Below are positions 46,410 through 57,055 of a stretch of DNA of 64,000 nucleotides, piece after piece. A program made the position numbers and the translations under genes. The stretch lies in assembly GCF_001667315.1 (NCBI RefSeq), contig NZ_LZHT01000009.1, positions 1-64,000 on the forward strand. The letters run 5' to 3'. Every line of letters starts with the position of its first letter. The stretch's first letter is position 1. The DNA comes from Mycobacterium sp. 852002-10029_SCH5224772. Lineage in GTDB: Bacteria; Actinomycetota; Actinomycetes; Mycobacteriales; Mycobacteriaceae. Under the pieces are notes generated by a model, which was given only the letters and a program-made list of their open reading frames with translations, was not told the DNA's origin and ran no database searches.

Positions 46410-47251
46410 TCCTGCCTCCTCCGGTGGGCTGCGCGAGTGCGGACTCGCCGCGCGAAGTAACGCCCGTCGGCGACGTCGAGGGCGATCGATTGGCCGAACG
46501 CGGTGGACAGATTCTCGGCGGTCAGCACGTCGGTGAGCAATCCCGCGGCCACCACCTGGCCTTCCGCGAGCAGCATGCAGTGGCTGAAACCGGGCGGGAT
46601 CTCCTCGACGTGGTGGGTGACCAGCACCAGGGCGGGCGCGTCGGGGTCCGCGGCCAGGTCGGCCAGCCGCGCCACCAGCTCCTCGCGGCCGCCCAGGTCC
46701 AGACCGGCGGCCGGTTCGTCGAGCAGCAGCAGTTCGGGGTCGGTCATCAGGGCGCGGGCGATCAGCACCCGCTTACGCTCACCTTCCGACAGCGTGCCGT
46801 AGGTGCGGTCCGCCAGATGCTCGGCGCCGAGGCTCTCCAACATGTCGATCGCCCGGCGGTAGTCGACATCTTCGTAGCGCTCGCGCCACCTGCCCAGCAC
46901 CGCGTAGCCCGCCGAGACGACGAGATCGCGCACCACCTCGTCGCCGGGCACGCGCTGCGCCAACGCTGAGGAACTTAGCCCGATGCGGGAACGCAACTCC
47001 GACACGTCGACGCGGCCCAGCCGCTCACCGAGCACGAAAGCCACACCGGACGAGGGATGTTCGGCCGCGGCGGCGATCCGCAGCAGCGACGTCTTGCCGG
47101 CCCCGTTGGGCCCGACGATGACCCAGCGCTCGTCGAGTTCGACCGCCCAATCCAGCGGCCCGACCAGGACGTTGCCGCCGCGCCGCAGCGCCACCTCACG
47201 TAACTCGATCAGTAGATCGGGGTCGGCTGCCTCGCTTCCGTTTTCGGGCAT
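46406..47251 (-). CDS. ABC transporter ATP-binding protein (Rv3041c homologue)
   Basis: 281-residue single ATPase domain. Walker A is VGPNGAGKTSLLRI, signature LSEGERKRVLIARAL and Walker B LLLLDEPAAGLD, with the switch His in VTHHVEEIP. No membrane partner is adjacent, so the transported substrate is unknown. It resembles the ModF-like stand-alone type. ATG 47251; it overlaps the NUDIX start by four bases. Confidence 0.9.
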   Translation of the reverse strand: MPENGSEAADPDLLIELREVALRRGGNVLVGPLDWAVELDERWVIVGPNGAGKTSLLRIAAAAEHPSSGVAFVLGERLGRVDVSELRSRIGLSSSALAQRVPGDEVVRDLVVSAGYAVLGRWRERYEDVDYRRAIDMLESLGAEHLADRTYGTLSEGERKRVLIARALMTDPELLLLDEPAAGLDLGGREELVARLADLAADPDAPALVLVTHHVEEIPPGFSHCMLLAEGQVVAAGLLTDVLTAENLSTAFGQSIALDVADGRYFARRVRTRAAHRRRQE

Positions 47252-47285
47252 CCGCCCATCGTGCCGTATGGCCCGCGAGCGTCAC

Positions 47286-48545
<1,260 letters not shown>

Positions 48546-50291
48546 TCAGCTGCGAACCTGGACGTCGTCGAGCCTGGTGACGTCCTTGTCCGCGGGCCCG
48601 TGCGCCCGGCCCACATGCGCCTCGGCGCGCAGCCGCTCGACCATGTGCGGGTAGTGCAACTCGAAAGCCGGCCGCTCCGAACGGATTCGGGGCAGCTCGG
48701 TGAAGTTGTGCCGCGGCGGCGGGCAGCTGGTCGCCCACTCCAGCGAGTTGCCGTAGCCCCACGGGTCGTCGACCGTGACGACCTCGCCGTAGCGCCAGCT
48801 CTTGAAGACGTTCCACACGAACGGGAACATCGAGGCGCCCAGGATGAAGGCGCCCACCGTCGAGGCGACGTTGTAGGGCTGGAACCCGTCGCTGGGCAGG
48901 TAGTCGGCGTAGCGGCGCGGCATGCCCAAGTCGCCGAGCCAGTGCTGCACCAGGAAGGTGGTGTGGAAACCGATGAACGTCAACCAGAAGTGCAGCTTGC
49001 CCAGCCGCTCGTCGAGCAACCGGCCGGTCATCTTCGGGAACCAGAAGTACACCCCCGCGAAGGTGGCGAAAACGATGGTGCCGAACAGCACGTAGTGGAA
49101 GTGCGCGACGACGAAGTAGCTGTCGGTGACGTGGAAGTCGATCGGCGGGCTGGCCAGCATCACGCCGGTCAAGCCGCCGAGCAGGAAGGTGAGCAGGAAG
49201 CCGACCGAAAACAGCATCGGCGTCTCAAAGGTGATCTGCCCCTTCCACATGGTGCCGATCCAGTTGAAGAACTTGATCCCGGTGGGCACCGCGATCAGGT
49301 AGGTCATGAACGAAAAGAACGGCAGCAGAACGGCTCCGGTGGCAAACATGTGGTGTGCCCACACCGCGACCGACAGAGCGGCGATCGACAGGGTGGCGTA
49401 CACCAGCGTGGTGTAGCCGAAGACCGGCTTGCGCGAGAACACCGGGATGATCTCGGTGACGATGCCGAAGAATGGCAGGGCGATGATGTAGACCTCGGGA
49501 TGGCCGAAGAACCAGAACAGGTGTTGCCACAACAGGACTCCGCCGTTGGACGCGTCGTAGACGTGGGCGCCCAGATGGCGGTCGGCGGCCAGCCCGAACA
49601 GCGCCGCGGTCAGGATCGGGAACGCGATCAGGATCAGGATCGAGGTCACCAGGATGTTCCAGGTGAAGATCGGCATCCGGAACATCGTCATGCCGGGCGC
49701 GCGCATGCACACCACGGTGGTGATCATGTTGACCGCGCCCAGGATGGTGCCCAGACCGGCGAGGATCAGTCCGGTGATCCACAGGTCTCCGCCGGCGCCG
49801 GGCGAGTGGACGGCGTCAGACAGCGGCGTGTAGGCGGTCCAGCCGAAGTCGGCGGCCCCGCCTGGGACGATGAAGCCGGCCGCCGCGATCAGCCCACCGA
49901 ACAGGAACAGCCAGTACGAAAAGGCATTCAGCCGCGGGAACGCCACGTCGGGCGCGCCGATCTGCAGCGGCAGCACCAGGTTGGCGAAACCGAACACCAC
50001 CGGTGTGGCGTAGAGCAGCAGCATGATCGTGCCGTGCATGGTGAACAGCTGGTTGAACTGCTCGTTGGACAGGAATTGCAGCCCGGGGGCGGCCAGCTCG
50101 GTGCGCATCAGCAACGCCATCAGCCCGCCTATGAAGAAGAAGACGAAGCAGGTGACGGTGTACATCACGCCGATCAGCTTGTGATCGGTGGTGGTGATCA
50201 GTTTGTAGACGAGGTTCCCTTTGGGGCCCATCCGGTCCGGGTACGGACGAACGGCCTCGAGTTCTCCCAAGGGGGGCGCTTCGGCTGTCAA
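48546..50291 (-). CDS. ctaD: Cytochrome c oxidase subunit I (aa3 type)
   Basis: Catalytic heme-copper subunit of the terminal oxidase, 581 residues, twelve transmembrane helices. Ligand motifs are visible: the heme a His in FTMHGTIML, the CuB/Tyr block [26 protein letters not shown] and the final [11 protein letters not shown] carrying both heme ligands. The true start is TTG at 50291 ([13 protein letters not shown]), because GGAG lies 7 bases upstream and this matches M. tuberculosis; an upstream ATG at 50327 lies in duplicated sequence. The 5' part (50090-50240) is repeated in inverted orientation before fecB. Confidence 0.96.
   Translation of the reverse strand: MTAEAPPLGELEAVRPYPDRMGPKGNLVYKLITTTDHKLIGVMYTVTCFVFFFIGGLMALLMRTELAAPGLQFLSNEQFNQLFTMHGTIMLLLYATPVVFGFANLVLPLQIGAPDVAFPRLNAFSYWLFLFGGLIAAAGFIVPGGAADFGWTAYTPLSDAVHSPGAGGDLWITGLILAGLGTILGAVNMITTVVCMRAPGMTMFRMPIFTWNILVTSILILIAFPILTAALFGLAADRHLGAHVYDASNGGVLLWQHLFWFFGHPEVYIIALPFFGIVTEIIPVFSRKPVFGYTTLVYATLSIAALSVAVWAHHMFATGAVLLPFFSFMTYLIAVPTGIKFFNWIGTMWKGQITFETPMLFSVGFLLTFLLGGLTGVMLASPPIDFHVTDSYFVVAHFHYVLFGTIVFATFAGVYFWFPKMTGRLLDERLGKLHFWLTFIGFHTTFLVQHWLGDLGMPRRYADYLPSDGFQPYNVASTVGAFILGASMFPFVWNVFKSWRYGEVVTVDDPWGYGNSLEWATSCPPPRHNFTELPRIRSERPAFELHYPHMVERLRAEAHVGRAHGPADKDVTRLDDVQVRS
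50090..50240 (-). repeat. Left arm of a 151-bp inverted repeat (inside ctaD 5' end)
   Basis: This segment is native ctaD coding sequence (about codons 17-67 from the TTG start). Its reverse complement recurs at 50308-50458 with a single mismatch that I can find. The arms are separated by 67 bp containing the ctaD start and ribosome site. Confidence 0.9.
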
Positions 50292-50307
50292 CAGCTTCTC
50301 CAAACAT

Positions 50308-50458
50308 CCGGATCGGATGGGCCCCAAAGGGAACCTCGTCTACAAACTGATCACCACCACCGATCACAAGCTGATCGGCGTGATGTACACCGTCACCTGC
50401 TTCGTCTTCTTCTTCATAGGCGGGCTGATGGCGTTGCTGATGCGCACCGAGCTGGCCG
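50308..50458 (+). repeat. Right arm of the 151-bp inverted repeat (ctaD fragment copy)
   Basis: Near-identical reverse-complement copy of 50090-50240. As the two arms would form a very long hairpin, it may be a recent inverted duplication or an assembly chimera. It ends 18 bp before the fecB start. Confidence 0.9.
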
Positions 50459-50466
50459 GATGTTAG
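50308..50466 (+). pseudogene. Truncated antisense-oriented copy of the ctaD 5' end
   Basis: Read on the plus strand the segment encodes the first CtaD region ([18 protein letters not shown] through LMRTELAG) and then stops at 50464-50466. It includes only one transmembrane helix and lacks every heme ligand, so it cannot work as an oxidase subunit. The codons are unchanged relative to the parent, meaning the event is recent or artefactual. Confidence 0.8.
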
Positions 50467-50476
50467 CGTCTGACGC

Positions 50477-51583
50477 GTGTTGTTCGGCGTGATCAGACCC
50501 GCTCGGCTGGCCGCGGCCACCGCGGTGACGGCGGCGGTCGCCGTGGCATGCGGCGGCTGCGGATCCGACAAGCCCGCCGCCACGCCGCCGGCCCGTTCGC
50601 TGGTCACCCCCACCACGCAGATCGCGGGGGCCGGCGTGCTGGGAAACGACCGCCGGCCTGACGATTCGTGCGCCCGGGAGGCCGCCGAGGCCGATTCGGG
50701 GGCCGCGAAGCGGCGCGTGCACAACGCGGCGGGCGTCGAGCCGGACGTGGTGCAGGTGCCCGCCGACCCGCAGCGCATCGTGGTGCTCTCCGGCGACCAG
50801 CTCGACGCGTTGTGCGCGCTGGGCCTGCAATCGCGGGTGGTCGCCGCCGCGTTGCCGGACGGCTCGTCGAGTCAGCCCACCTATTTGGGCGGGACGGTGC
50901 ACGGTGTGCCCGGGGCCGGTACACGCTCCCACCCGGACGTGACGGCGGTCGCGGCCGCCCACCCCGATCTGATCCTGGGTTCCCAGGGGTTGACGCCCGC
51001 GTTGTATCCGCAGCTGGCGGCGATCGCCCCGACGGTGTTCACCGGCGCACCGGGCGCGGCCTGGGAGGACAACCTGCGCACTATCGGCACCGCCACCGCG
51101 CGGGGCAGCGCGATGGACGCGTTGCTCAGCGGGTTTGCGCGACGAGCGACCGACGTGGGCGCGCGGCATGACGCCTCCCACTTTCAGGCGTCGATCGTGC
51201 GGCTGACCACCGAGACGATCCGGGTGTACGGGGCCAACAACTTCCCGGCCAGCGTGCTCGGGGCGGTCGGGGTGGACCGGCCGGCCGCGCAGCGGTTCAC
51301 CGACAAGCCCTACGTCGAGATCGGCGCCACCGACGCGGACCTCGCGAAGAACCCGGACCTGTCCATCGCCGACGCCGACGTGGTGTACCTGTCCTGCGCC
51401 GGCCCGGCCGCCGCCGACCGGGCCGCCGCGGTGCTCGACAGCGGTCCGTGGCGCAAGTTGTCCGCCAACCGCGACAATCGGGTCTATGTCGTCAACGACG
51501 AGATCTGGCAAACCGGCAAGGGGCTGATCGCGGCCCGCGGCATCGTCGACGACCTGCGCCTGGTGAACGCCCCGATCAACTGA
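50477..51583 (+). CDS. fecB: Periplasmic iron-siderophore-type binding lipoprotein FecB
   Basis: Class III solute-binding lipoprotein, 368 residues. The N terminus has a hydrophobic signal (LAAATAVTAAVAVACGGCGSD) with candidate lipid cysteines. The substrate-binding fold shows PQRIVVLSGDQLDALCALGLQSRVVAA, AAHPDLILGSQGLTPALYPQLAAIAPTVF and DNRVYVVNDEIWQTGKG. It matches Rv3044, which has been linked to heme/iron uptake and to envelope permeability. GTG 50477 lacks an obvious ribosome site, and the usual upstream region has been replaced by the ctaD repeat arm, so its promoter is unclear. Confidence 0.9.
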   Translation: MLFGVIRPARLAAATAVTAAVAVACGGCGSDKPAATPPARSLVTPTTQIAGAGVLGNDRRPDDSCAREAAEADSGAAKRRVHNAAGVEPDVVQVPADPQRIVVLSGDQLDALCALGLQSRVVAAALPDGSSSQPTYLGGTVHGVPGAGTRSHPDVTAVAAAHPDLILGSQGLTPALYPQLAAIAPTVFTGAPGAAWEDNLRTIGTATARGSAMDALLSGFARRATDVGARHDASHFQASIVRLTTETIRVYGANNFPASVLGAVGVDRPAAQRFTDKPYVEIGATDADLAKNPDLSIADADVVYLSCAGPAAADRAAAVLDSGPWRKLSANRDNRVYVVNDEIWQTGKGLIAARGIVDDLRLVNAPIN

Positions 51584-51698
51584 CGCCACGCCCCCGGTAC
51601 GCCGCCGCCGGAACGTGATGTTCGCCCCGATAGTTGGCGGAAGAACGTTACCCTAGCTAAAATTTTATTCGAACCCATCACATCGAAGAGGGATATTC

Positions 51699-52739
51699 AT
51701 GCGCACTGTTTCGGCATACGCCGCCACGTCGGCGACCGAACCGCTGACCAAGACCACCATCGAGCGGCGCGACCCGGGCACGCGCGACGTGGCGATCGAC
51801 ATCAAGTTCGCCGGCATCTGCCACTCCGACATCCACACGGCCAAAGGCGAATGGGGCACACCGGATTACCCCCTGGTCGTGGGCCACGAGATTGCCGGCG
51901 TCGTCACCGAGGTCGGCGCCGAGGTCACCAAGTTCAAGGTGGGCGACCACGTCGGCGTGGGTTGCATGGTGAATTCGTGCGGCCGGTGCAGCAGCTGCGA
52001 CGCCGGGCTCGAGCAGTACTGCAAGAACGGCGCGACGTTCACCTACAACGCCAAGGACAAAGATGGCACGACGACGCAGGGCGGCTACAGCCAGGCGGTC
52101 GTCGTCGACGAAAACTTCGTCTTGCGCATCCCCGGCTCGCTGCCGCTGGACAAGGCGGCGCCGCTGCTGTGCGCGGGCATCACGCTGTTCTCCCCGCTGC
52201 GGCACTGGAAGGCCGGGCCGGACACGCGGCTGGCGGTCATCGGCCTGGGCGGCCTGGGGCACATGGGTGTCAAGCTGGCCGCCGCGATGGGCGCCGAGGT
52301 CACGGTGCTTTCGCAGTCGCTGAAGAAGATGGAAGACGGGCTGCGGCTGGGCGCCAAGCATTACTACGCCACCGCCGACCGCGGCACCTTCAAGAAGTTG
52401 CGCAACAGCTTCGACCTGATGCTCAACACCGTCTCGGCGAACCTGAATCTCAACGACTACCTGAGCCTGCTCGACGTCGACGGCACCCTGGTCGAACTGG
52501 GCATCCCCGAGCACCCCATGGAGTTGGGCGCGTTTTCGCTGGCGCTGGCACGCCGCAGCCTGTCCGGGTCGAACATCGGCGGGATCGCCGAGACCCAGGA
52601 GATGCTGGATTTTTGCGCCCAACACGATGTGACGCCCGAGATCGAGGTCATCGACCCCGACTACATCAACGAGGCCTACGAGCGGGTGCTGGCCAGCGAC
52701 GTCCGCTACCGCTTCGTCATCGACATCTCGAAGCTGTAG
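51699..52739 (+). CDS. adhC: NADP-dependent zinc alcohol dehydrogenase AdhC
   Basis: 346-residue cinnamyl/YahK-type medium-chain dehydrogenase. The catalytic zinc ligands are C40 ([17 protein letters not shown]) with the VVGHEIAG histidine, and the structural zinc cysteines are in [20 protein letters not shown]. The cofactor motif is [18 protein letters not shown] 51699 follows GAGGGA. It matches Rv3045. The upstream 115 bp are AT-rich near 51655 (TAGCTAAAATTTTATTC) and probably hold the promoter. Confidence 0.95.
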   Translation: MRTVSAYAATSATEPLTKTTIERRDPGTRDVAIDIKFAGICHSDIHTAKGEWGTPDYPLVVGHEIAGVVTEVGAEVTKFKVGDHVGVGCMVNSCGRCSSCDAGLEQYCKNGATFTYNAKDKDGTTTQGGYSQAVVVDENFVLRIPGSLPLDKAAPLLCAGITLFSPLRHWKAGPDTRLAVIGLGGLGHMGVKLAAAMGAEVTVLSQSLKKMEDGLRLGAKHYYATADRGTFKKLRNSFDLMLNTVSANLNLNDYLSLLDVDGTLVELGIPEHPMELGAFSLALARRSLSGSNIGGIAETQEMLDFCAQHDVTPEIEVIDPDYINEAYERVLASDVRYRFVIDISKL

Positions 52740-52743
52740 CGGC

Positions 52744-53136
52744 TCAGGAAACCGAGTTGGGGGCCGGTTCGGGCTTGCCGTTGGCCGCCCCGTGTTCTGC
52801 CGCCGATTCGGTGGACAGCGTGATGCCGGCGAGCGGCCACCCCGCGGCCGCCAGCCGGGCGGCCACCCGCGCGACGTTCTCCGGACCGGCGTCGTAGTGG
52901 GTCATATCGGAGATGAAATCGGCGATCACGTCGCGGTTGATCTCGTCGCCCGGCTTGGTTTCCTCGTCAATCGCGTCGACGACTTCCTTGATCTGGTCCT
53001 CGGTCAGCGGCGTGCTGCGCAGCAGCTCCAGCAGCGGGACCCGGTCGGGTCCGGGAACGCCGTCGGGATAGCCGCACTGCAGCCACTGGATCACCGAACG
53101 GAAAAAAGCGGCCGTAGAAGATGGGGTTATCGCCAC
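52744..53136 (-). CDS. DUF3349 protein (Rv3046c homologue)
   Basis: 130 residues. The DUF3349 core reads SVIQWLQCGYPDGVPGPDRVPLLELL...LTEDQIKEVVDAI...DVIADFISDMTHYDAGPENVARVAARLAAAGWPLAG. The function is unknown; the family is small, helical and cytoplasmic. GTG 53136. It is convergent with adhC (4-bp gap). Confidence 0.88.
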   Translation of the reverse strand: MAITPSSTAAFFRSVIQWLQCGYPDGVPGPDRVPLLELLRSTPLTEDQIKEVVDAIDEETKPGDEINRDVIADFISDMTHYDAGPENVARVAARLAAAGWPLAGITLSTESAAEHGAANGKPEPAPNSVS

Positions 53137-53221
53137 ACCCCCAGTCTCCCGGCTACCCGGTCGGCGGCGCCACCGGGCCGCCGCGCCCTAGCGACAATTC
53201 ACGCGGCGTTCACAAACCGCT

Positions 53222-53377
<156 letters not shown>

Positions 53378-53399
53378 TTATCTGTCAATTGCCGCAAGG

Positions 53400-53418
53400 T
53401 GTGGGCAAAATGTGGGCA
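53400..53418. repeat. Tandem TGTGGGCA boxes, integrase arm-site-like
   Basis: TGTGGGCA occurs at 53400 and 53411, 11 bases (one helical turn) apart. Repeats of this kind close to an attachment copy resemble arm-type integrase sites of actinobacterial elements. They lie 95 bp from the left gene-end copy. Confidence 0.45.
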
Positions 53419-53426
53419 CGGAACCT

Positions 53427-53458
53427 GGTCCGATATGGTTCGGACCGCTATGCGGTCC
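53427..53458. terminator. Overlapping hairpins after the element's small gene
   Basis: GGTCCGA-N6-TCGGACC (53427-53446) and GGACCGC-TAT-GCGGTCC (53442-53458) share bases 53442-53446, so only one can form at once. They sit at the 3' end of the gene read on the minus strand. There is no clear T-run, so termination is a guess. Confidence 0.4.
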
Positions 53459-53795
53459 CGGGAGTATCGGAACCGTCCGGAGCGCCGTTGTCGATCCACT
53501 GTTCGATCGAACGGATCTCATCGTCGGCCACCGGGTCGAATCCGACTGGCATACGGGGAAACTTCGCATCGGGGCCAGTGCCGAACGGTGGCTCACCTTT
53601 CAAGGACAGGATTACATTCGAATGCGCTCCATCGCCGAGCGTCAGGATGGGTTGGCCGAACAACTTCGTGGCGACGAACTCGTCCCGATTGACATTGCGC
53701 CAGAACGCGTGGTGCGGTGGGCCAACCTCGGCGTCTGGGCCTCCGACAGCGGCATCGAGGATATCGACAACCCCACGAAAGGTATTGACAGCCAT
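53448..53795 (-). CDS. Small cargo-like protein with cytochrome-c-like C-terminal pattern (hypothetical)
   Basis: 115 residues, starting at ATG 53795 with an excellent AAAGGAGAG ribosome site. The C-terminal half (HSNVILSLKGEPPF, then FPRMPVGFDPVADDEIRSIEQWIDNGAPD) looks like the distal part of class I/planctomycete-type cytochrome c domains (MPxG...xIxxWIxxGAP), but no CXXCH heme site exists and there is no signal peptide. The first half (AVNTFRGVVDILDAAVGGPDAEVGPPHHAFW) is unfamiliar. The only well-formed gene left in the element; its function is unknown. Confidence 0.65.
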   Translation of the reverse strand: MAVNTFRGVVDILDAAVGGPDAEVGPPHHAFWRNVNRDEFVATKLFGQPILTLGDGAHSNVILSLKGEPPFGTGPDAKFPRMPVGFDPVADDEIRSIEQWIDNGAPDGSDTPGTA

Positions 53796-54252
53796 CTGCA
53801 CTCTCCTTTTGTTGCGATTGACACCGATAGGTAGCGGGGGACTTGAAGCCCGGGCTGCCACGGGTCAACGCTGTCCGAAGTCAGGTTGAATTGTCATCAC
53901 CCGTGTTGCCGACTCACCCGGGTGATTGTGTCGTACCCGGGTGGACCTGGGCCCTGACTGGGCGGCGTTCTCACGGACCGCTGTACCGGCGGTTGGAACT
54001 GCCTCGCGGTCCAGCGGTCACCATGGAAAGCGACGTCGACGATACGGCCTCGACGTTGTCGTCGGCGGCGAGAAGCTCAATTCGTGAAGCTGCAGACCTC
54101 TCCTAGCCGCCCGCGCCATCGCGGCGATGCAACGCGGTCGGACGTGTCTGCTTTAGCGCGCCGAACGGGACGACCAGGCCGGCGAGCAAGCCAGCCAACA
54201 AAAAGCGTGGGCGGATCTCACGAAAGCTCAAGCAACGCCTCGGAGGCCATCA
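53796..54252. other. Element interior without a supportable gene
   Basis: 457 bases. The string ACCCGGGTG occurs twice near 53919 and 53937, the first inside the palindrome CACCCGGGTG. An 87-codon frame (53843-54106) has no ribosome site or recognisable family. I see no tRNA or other RNA gene. Confidence 0.5.
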
Positions 54253-54369
54253 GTGGCCACGATCAATAAATACCAATCTTCAAGCGGTGCAACACTTTAC
54301 CGTGTTCGCTACCGCACACCCGAGAACCGCCAGACCGACAAGCGCGGTTTCAGGACCTTGACCACCTAC
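54253..54369 (+). pseudogene. 5' fragment of a tyrosine recombinase (integrase) gene
   Basis: GTG 54253 is preceded by GGAGG seven bases upstream. The encoded MATINKYQSSSGATLYRVRYR and TDKRGFRT are the typical opening (arm-DNA-binding domain) of actinobacterial phage/ICE integrases. After about 35 codons the sequence runs into the nrdF2 gene-end copy and the frame closes at 54471. The SAM-like and catalytic domains (R...HxxR...Y) are missing, so the element cannot move by itself. Confidence 0.8.
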
Positions 54370-55356
<987 letters not shown>

Positions 55357-55393
55357 TCACACGCCGTTTTGCCGGAGGGACGTCAGGCTCCAG

Positions 55394-55441
55394 ACACTAC
55401 CCCTGGGGTACGACTACCGAGCGCAACACAAGAGGTTGTGT
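55394..55441. promoter_or_regulatory. Pair of NrdR boxes upstream of nrdF2
   Basis: ACACAAGAGGTTGTGT at 55426-55441 is a 16-bp NrdR-type box, perfectly symmetric in its outer 6-7 bases. A degenerate box (ACACTACCCCTGGGGT) lies at 55394-55409. The 32-bp start-to-start distance, about three helical turns, is the known layout for NrdR repressor pairs. NrdR itself is not in the window. Confidence 0.7.
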
Positions 55442-55535
55442 TTTCCGTGTCGCGGACGCCCGCGGGCCGCCGGATTTACTTACCTTTCCAGTATGGCGCG
55501 TTCGCCGCCGTGGCGTAGGCGAAATCGGCGGCTGG

Positions 55536-55553
55536 ATGTACCATTTGGTACAT
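55536..55553. promoter_or_regulatory. Palindrome over the start codon of the SRPBCC-TetR operon
   Basis: ATGTACCATTTGGTACAT: 7-base arms, exact, with a 4-base centre. The last two bases are the first two of the ATG at 55552. It lies directly before a gene pair ending with a TetR regulator, so autoregulation by that protein is the simple reading. Transcription with little or no leader is implied if the promoter is upstream of it. Confidence 0.7.
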
Positions 55554-55998
55554 GATTACCGAAGACAGCGTCGAGATCGACGCGCCGGCCCCATTGGTAT
55601 GGAAGGTGTTCACCGACGTCGAGCGCTGGCCGGAGTGGACGGCGTCGGTGACGTCGCTGGCCGCGGTCGATGGGCCCGGGCTCGCGGTCGGCAAGCGCTT
55701 CGCGATCAAGCAGCCACGCCTGTCGACGCTGGTGTGGAGGATCACCGAAGTCGAGCCGGGAACGTCCTGGACGTGGGAACAACGCGCTCCCGGCGCCAGG
55801 GCCAGCGCCCGCCACGATGTGATCGCCCAACCGGGCGGGGGAACCCTGGTGCGCCAGCGCATCGACCAGAACGGCGTGCTGGGCGCTCTTGTCGGGCGGC
55901 TCATGCGATCGATGACCCAGCGATACCTCGAACTCGAGGCCCAAGGCCTCAAGGCCCGCTCCGAACAGCTCAGCCGCGCCGATGGCGCGCACCCCTGA
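55552..55998 (+). CDS. SRPBCC (polyketide cyclase/dehydrase-like) protein
   Basis: 148-residue START-like ligand-binding fold. The pattern DSVEIDAPAPLVWKVFTDVERWPEWTASVTSL is typical, ending in LMRSMTQRYLELEAQGLKARSE. It has no visible catalytic residues and may bind or modify a small hydrophobic compound. Its 3' end overlaps the TetR gene by 17 bases. No homologue occurs here in M. tuberculosis gene order, so the pair is an insertion. Confidence 0.85.
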   Translation: MITEDSVEIDAPAPLVWKVFTDVERWPEWTASVTSLAAVDGPGLAVGKRFAIKQPRLSTLVWRITEVEPGTSWTWEQRAPGARASARHDVIAQPGGGTLVRQRIDQNGVLGALVGRLMRSMTQRYLELEAQGLKARSEQLSRADGAHP

Positions 55999-56518
55999 CA
56001 CCGAGCGGCGCCGGCAGCTCCTCGATGCCCTCGTCACGGAATTCGCCGCCGGCGGCATCGGCGACCGGTCGCTGCGCGCGGTGGCAGACGCGGTCGGTAC
56101 GAGCCACCGAATGCTGTTGCACCACTTCGGTTCTCGCGAAGACATGCTCGTGGCGATCGTCGAGGAGATCGAGCGTCGCCAGATGGGACTGCTGACCGAA
56201 CTGCCCACCGACCCGGCCGAGAGCTTCGCCGCCATGTGGGCCGATCTCCGTCGGCCCGAACTGCGCCAAGCCGAACGGCTATTCTTCGAGTGTTACGCCC
56301 GCGGCGCGCAGGGCGAAAAACCTTTCGCCCGAATGGTTCCCGGTGCCGTCGAGGGCTGGCTGCGCGAGGCCAAGGAAGCCTACGACAGCCCCGTCGACCC
56401 CGCCCTGGCCAGACTCGGGCTGGCCGTAATCCGTGGCCTGCTACTGGATCTCGTGGCCACCGACGACGACGTCGGCGTCGACGCGGCCGCGCGCGCCTTC
56501 TCCGAGCTGCTCAGCTAA
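55982..56518 (+). CDS. TetR-family regulator
   Basis: 178 residues. The helix-turn-helix is clear: DRSLRAVADAVGTSHRMLLHHFGSREDMLVAIV. The C-terminal domain resembles TetR_C_33-like sets, with LFFECYARGAQGEKPF. ATG 55982 lies inside the preceding gene. It probably binds the palindrome at 55536 and controls its own operon; the effector may be the SRPBCC ligand. Confidence 0.88.
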   Translation: MARTPDTERRRQLLDALVTEFAAGGIGDRSLRAVADAVGTSHRMLLHHFGSREDMLVAIVEEIERRQMGLLTELPTDPAESFAAMWADLRRPELRQAERLFFECYARGAQGEKPFARMVPGAVEGWLREAKEAYDSPVDPALARLGLAVIRGLLLDLVATDDDVGVDAAARAFSELLS

Positions 56519-56544
56519 CCTTCGGACCGAGTCGCACCGATGCT

Positions 56545-57003
56545 TCAGCTCGCGGTGTGGACGATCAGGACATCGATCTTGACCTTGCGGGAGACCTCGG
56601 ACGGGACTGATCCCAGCAGCCGCCCGGCGACGCTGTCGAGCCCGACGTTGCCGACGACCATCAGGTCGGCTTGGACCTCCTCGGCGAGCTGCACCAGCAC
56701 GTTGATGGGGGCACCGACGATCGACCGCTCCTCCACGTTCTTGGCCCCTGTTTGGTGCGCCCGTTCCTTGGCGTTCTGCAGGATCGCGTAGAAGGGGGCT
56801 TCCCCAACCGTCCGATAGTCCTGGCCGTGGTCGCTCCCCGGCGGGATGGCGTAGCGGCCGCGTTCCTGGGCGACGGGGAGATGCGCCGTCACAACGATCA
56901 GTTTCGCGCCGTGATCCGCGGCGATCGCGGCTGCGCGATCCACCGCGCGCAGCGACGAGTCCGAGCCATCGGTGCCGACCACAACGGTCTGATAGACGCT
57001 CAT
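56545..57003 (-). CDS. Universal stress protein A family
   Basis: 152-residue single UspA domain. TVVVGTDGSDSSLRAVDRAAAIA at the N terminus and VVGNVGLDSVAGRLLGSVPSEVSRK at the C terminus contain the ATP-binding G-2x-G-9x-G(S/T)-like motif (G...G...GSVPSEV). ATG 57003 follows AGGGAA. Mycobacterial members are often under hypoxia/DosR control, but no such box is evident in the 52-bp gap. Confidence 0.9.
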   Translation of the reverse strand: MSVYQTVVVGTDGSDSSLRAVDRAAAIAADHGAKLIVVTAHLPVAQERGRYAIPPGSDHGQDYRTVGEAPFYAILQNAKERAHQTGAKNVEERSIVGAPINVLVQLAEEVQADLMVVGNVGLDSVAGRLLGSVPSEVSRKVKIDVLIVHTAS

Positions 57004-57055
57004 TTCCCTGCAACTGTAACGCCGGGCGGCGGCCAAATCCCCCAAATGAATTGGT

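Noticed and set aside
50221..50466. 81-codon frame through the repeat before fecB as a new small protein
   Set aside because: It is a by-product of the inverted ctaD copy; only the CtaD N-terminal helix is encoded.
51640..51680. IdeR-like iron box before adhC
   Set aside because: TTACCCTAGCTAAAATTTT matches the 19-bp IdeR consensus poorly and lacks symmetry; better read as an AT-rich promoter.
53843..54106. 87-codon frame inside the decayed element
   Set aside because: No ribosome site and no recognisable features.
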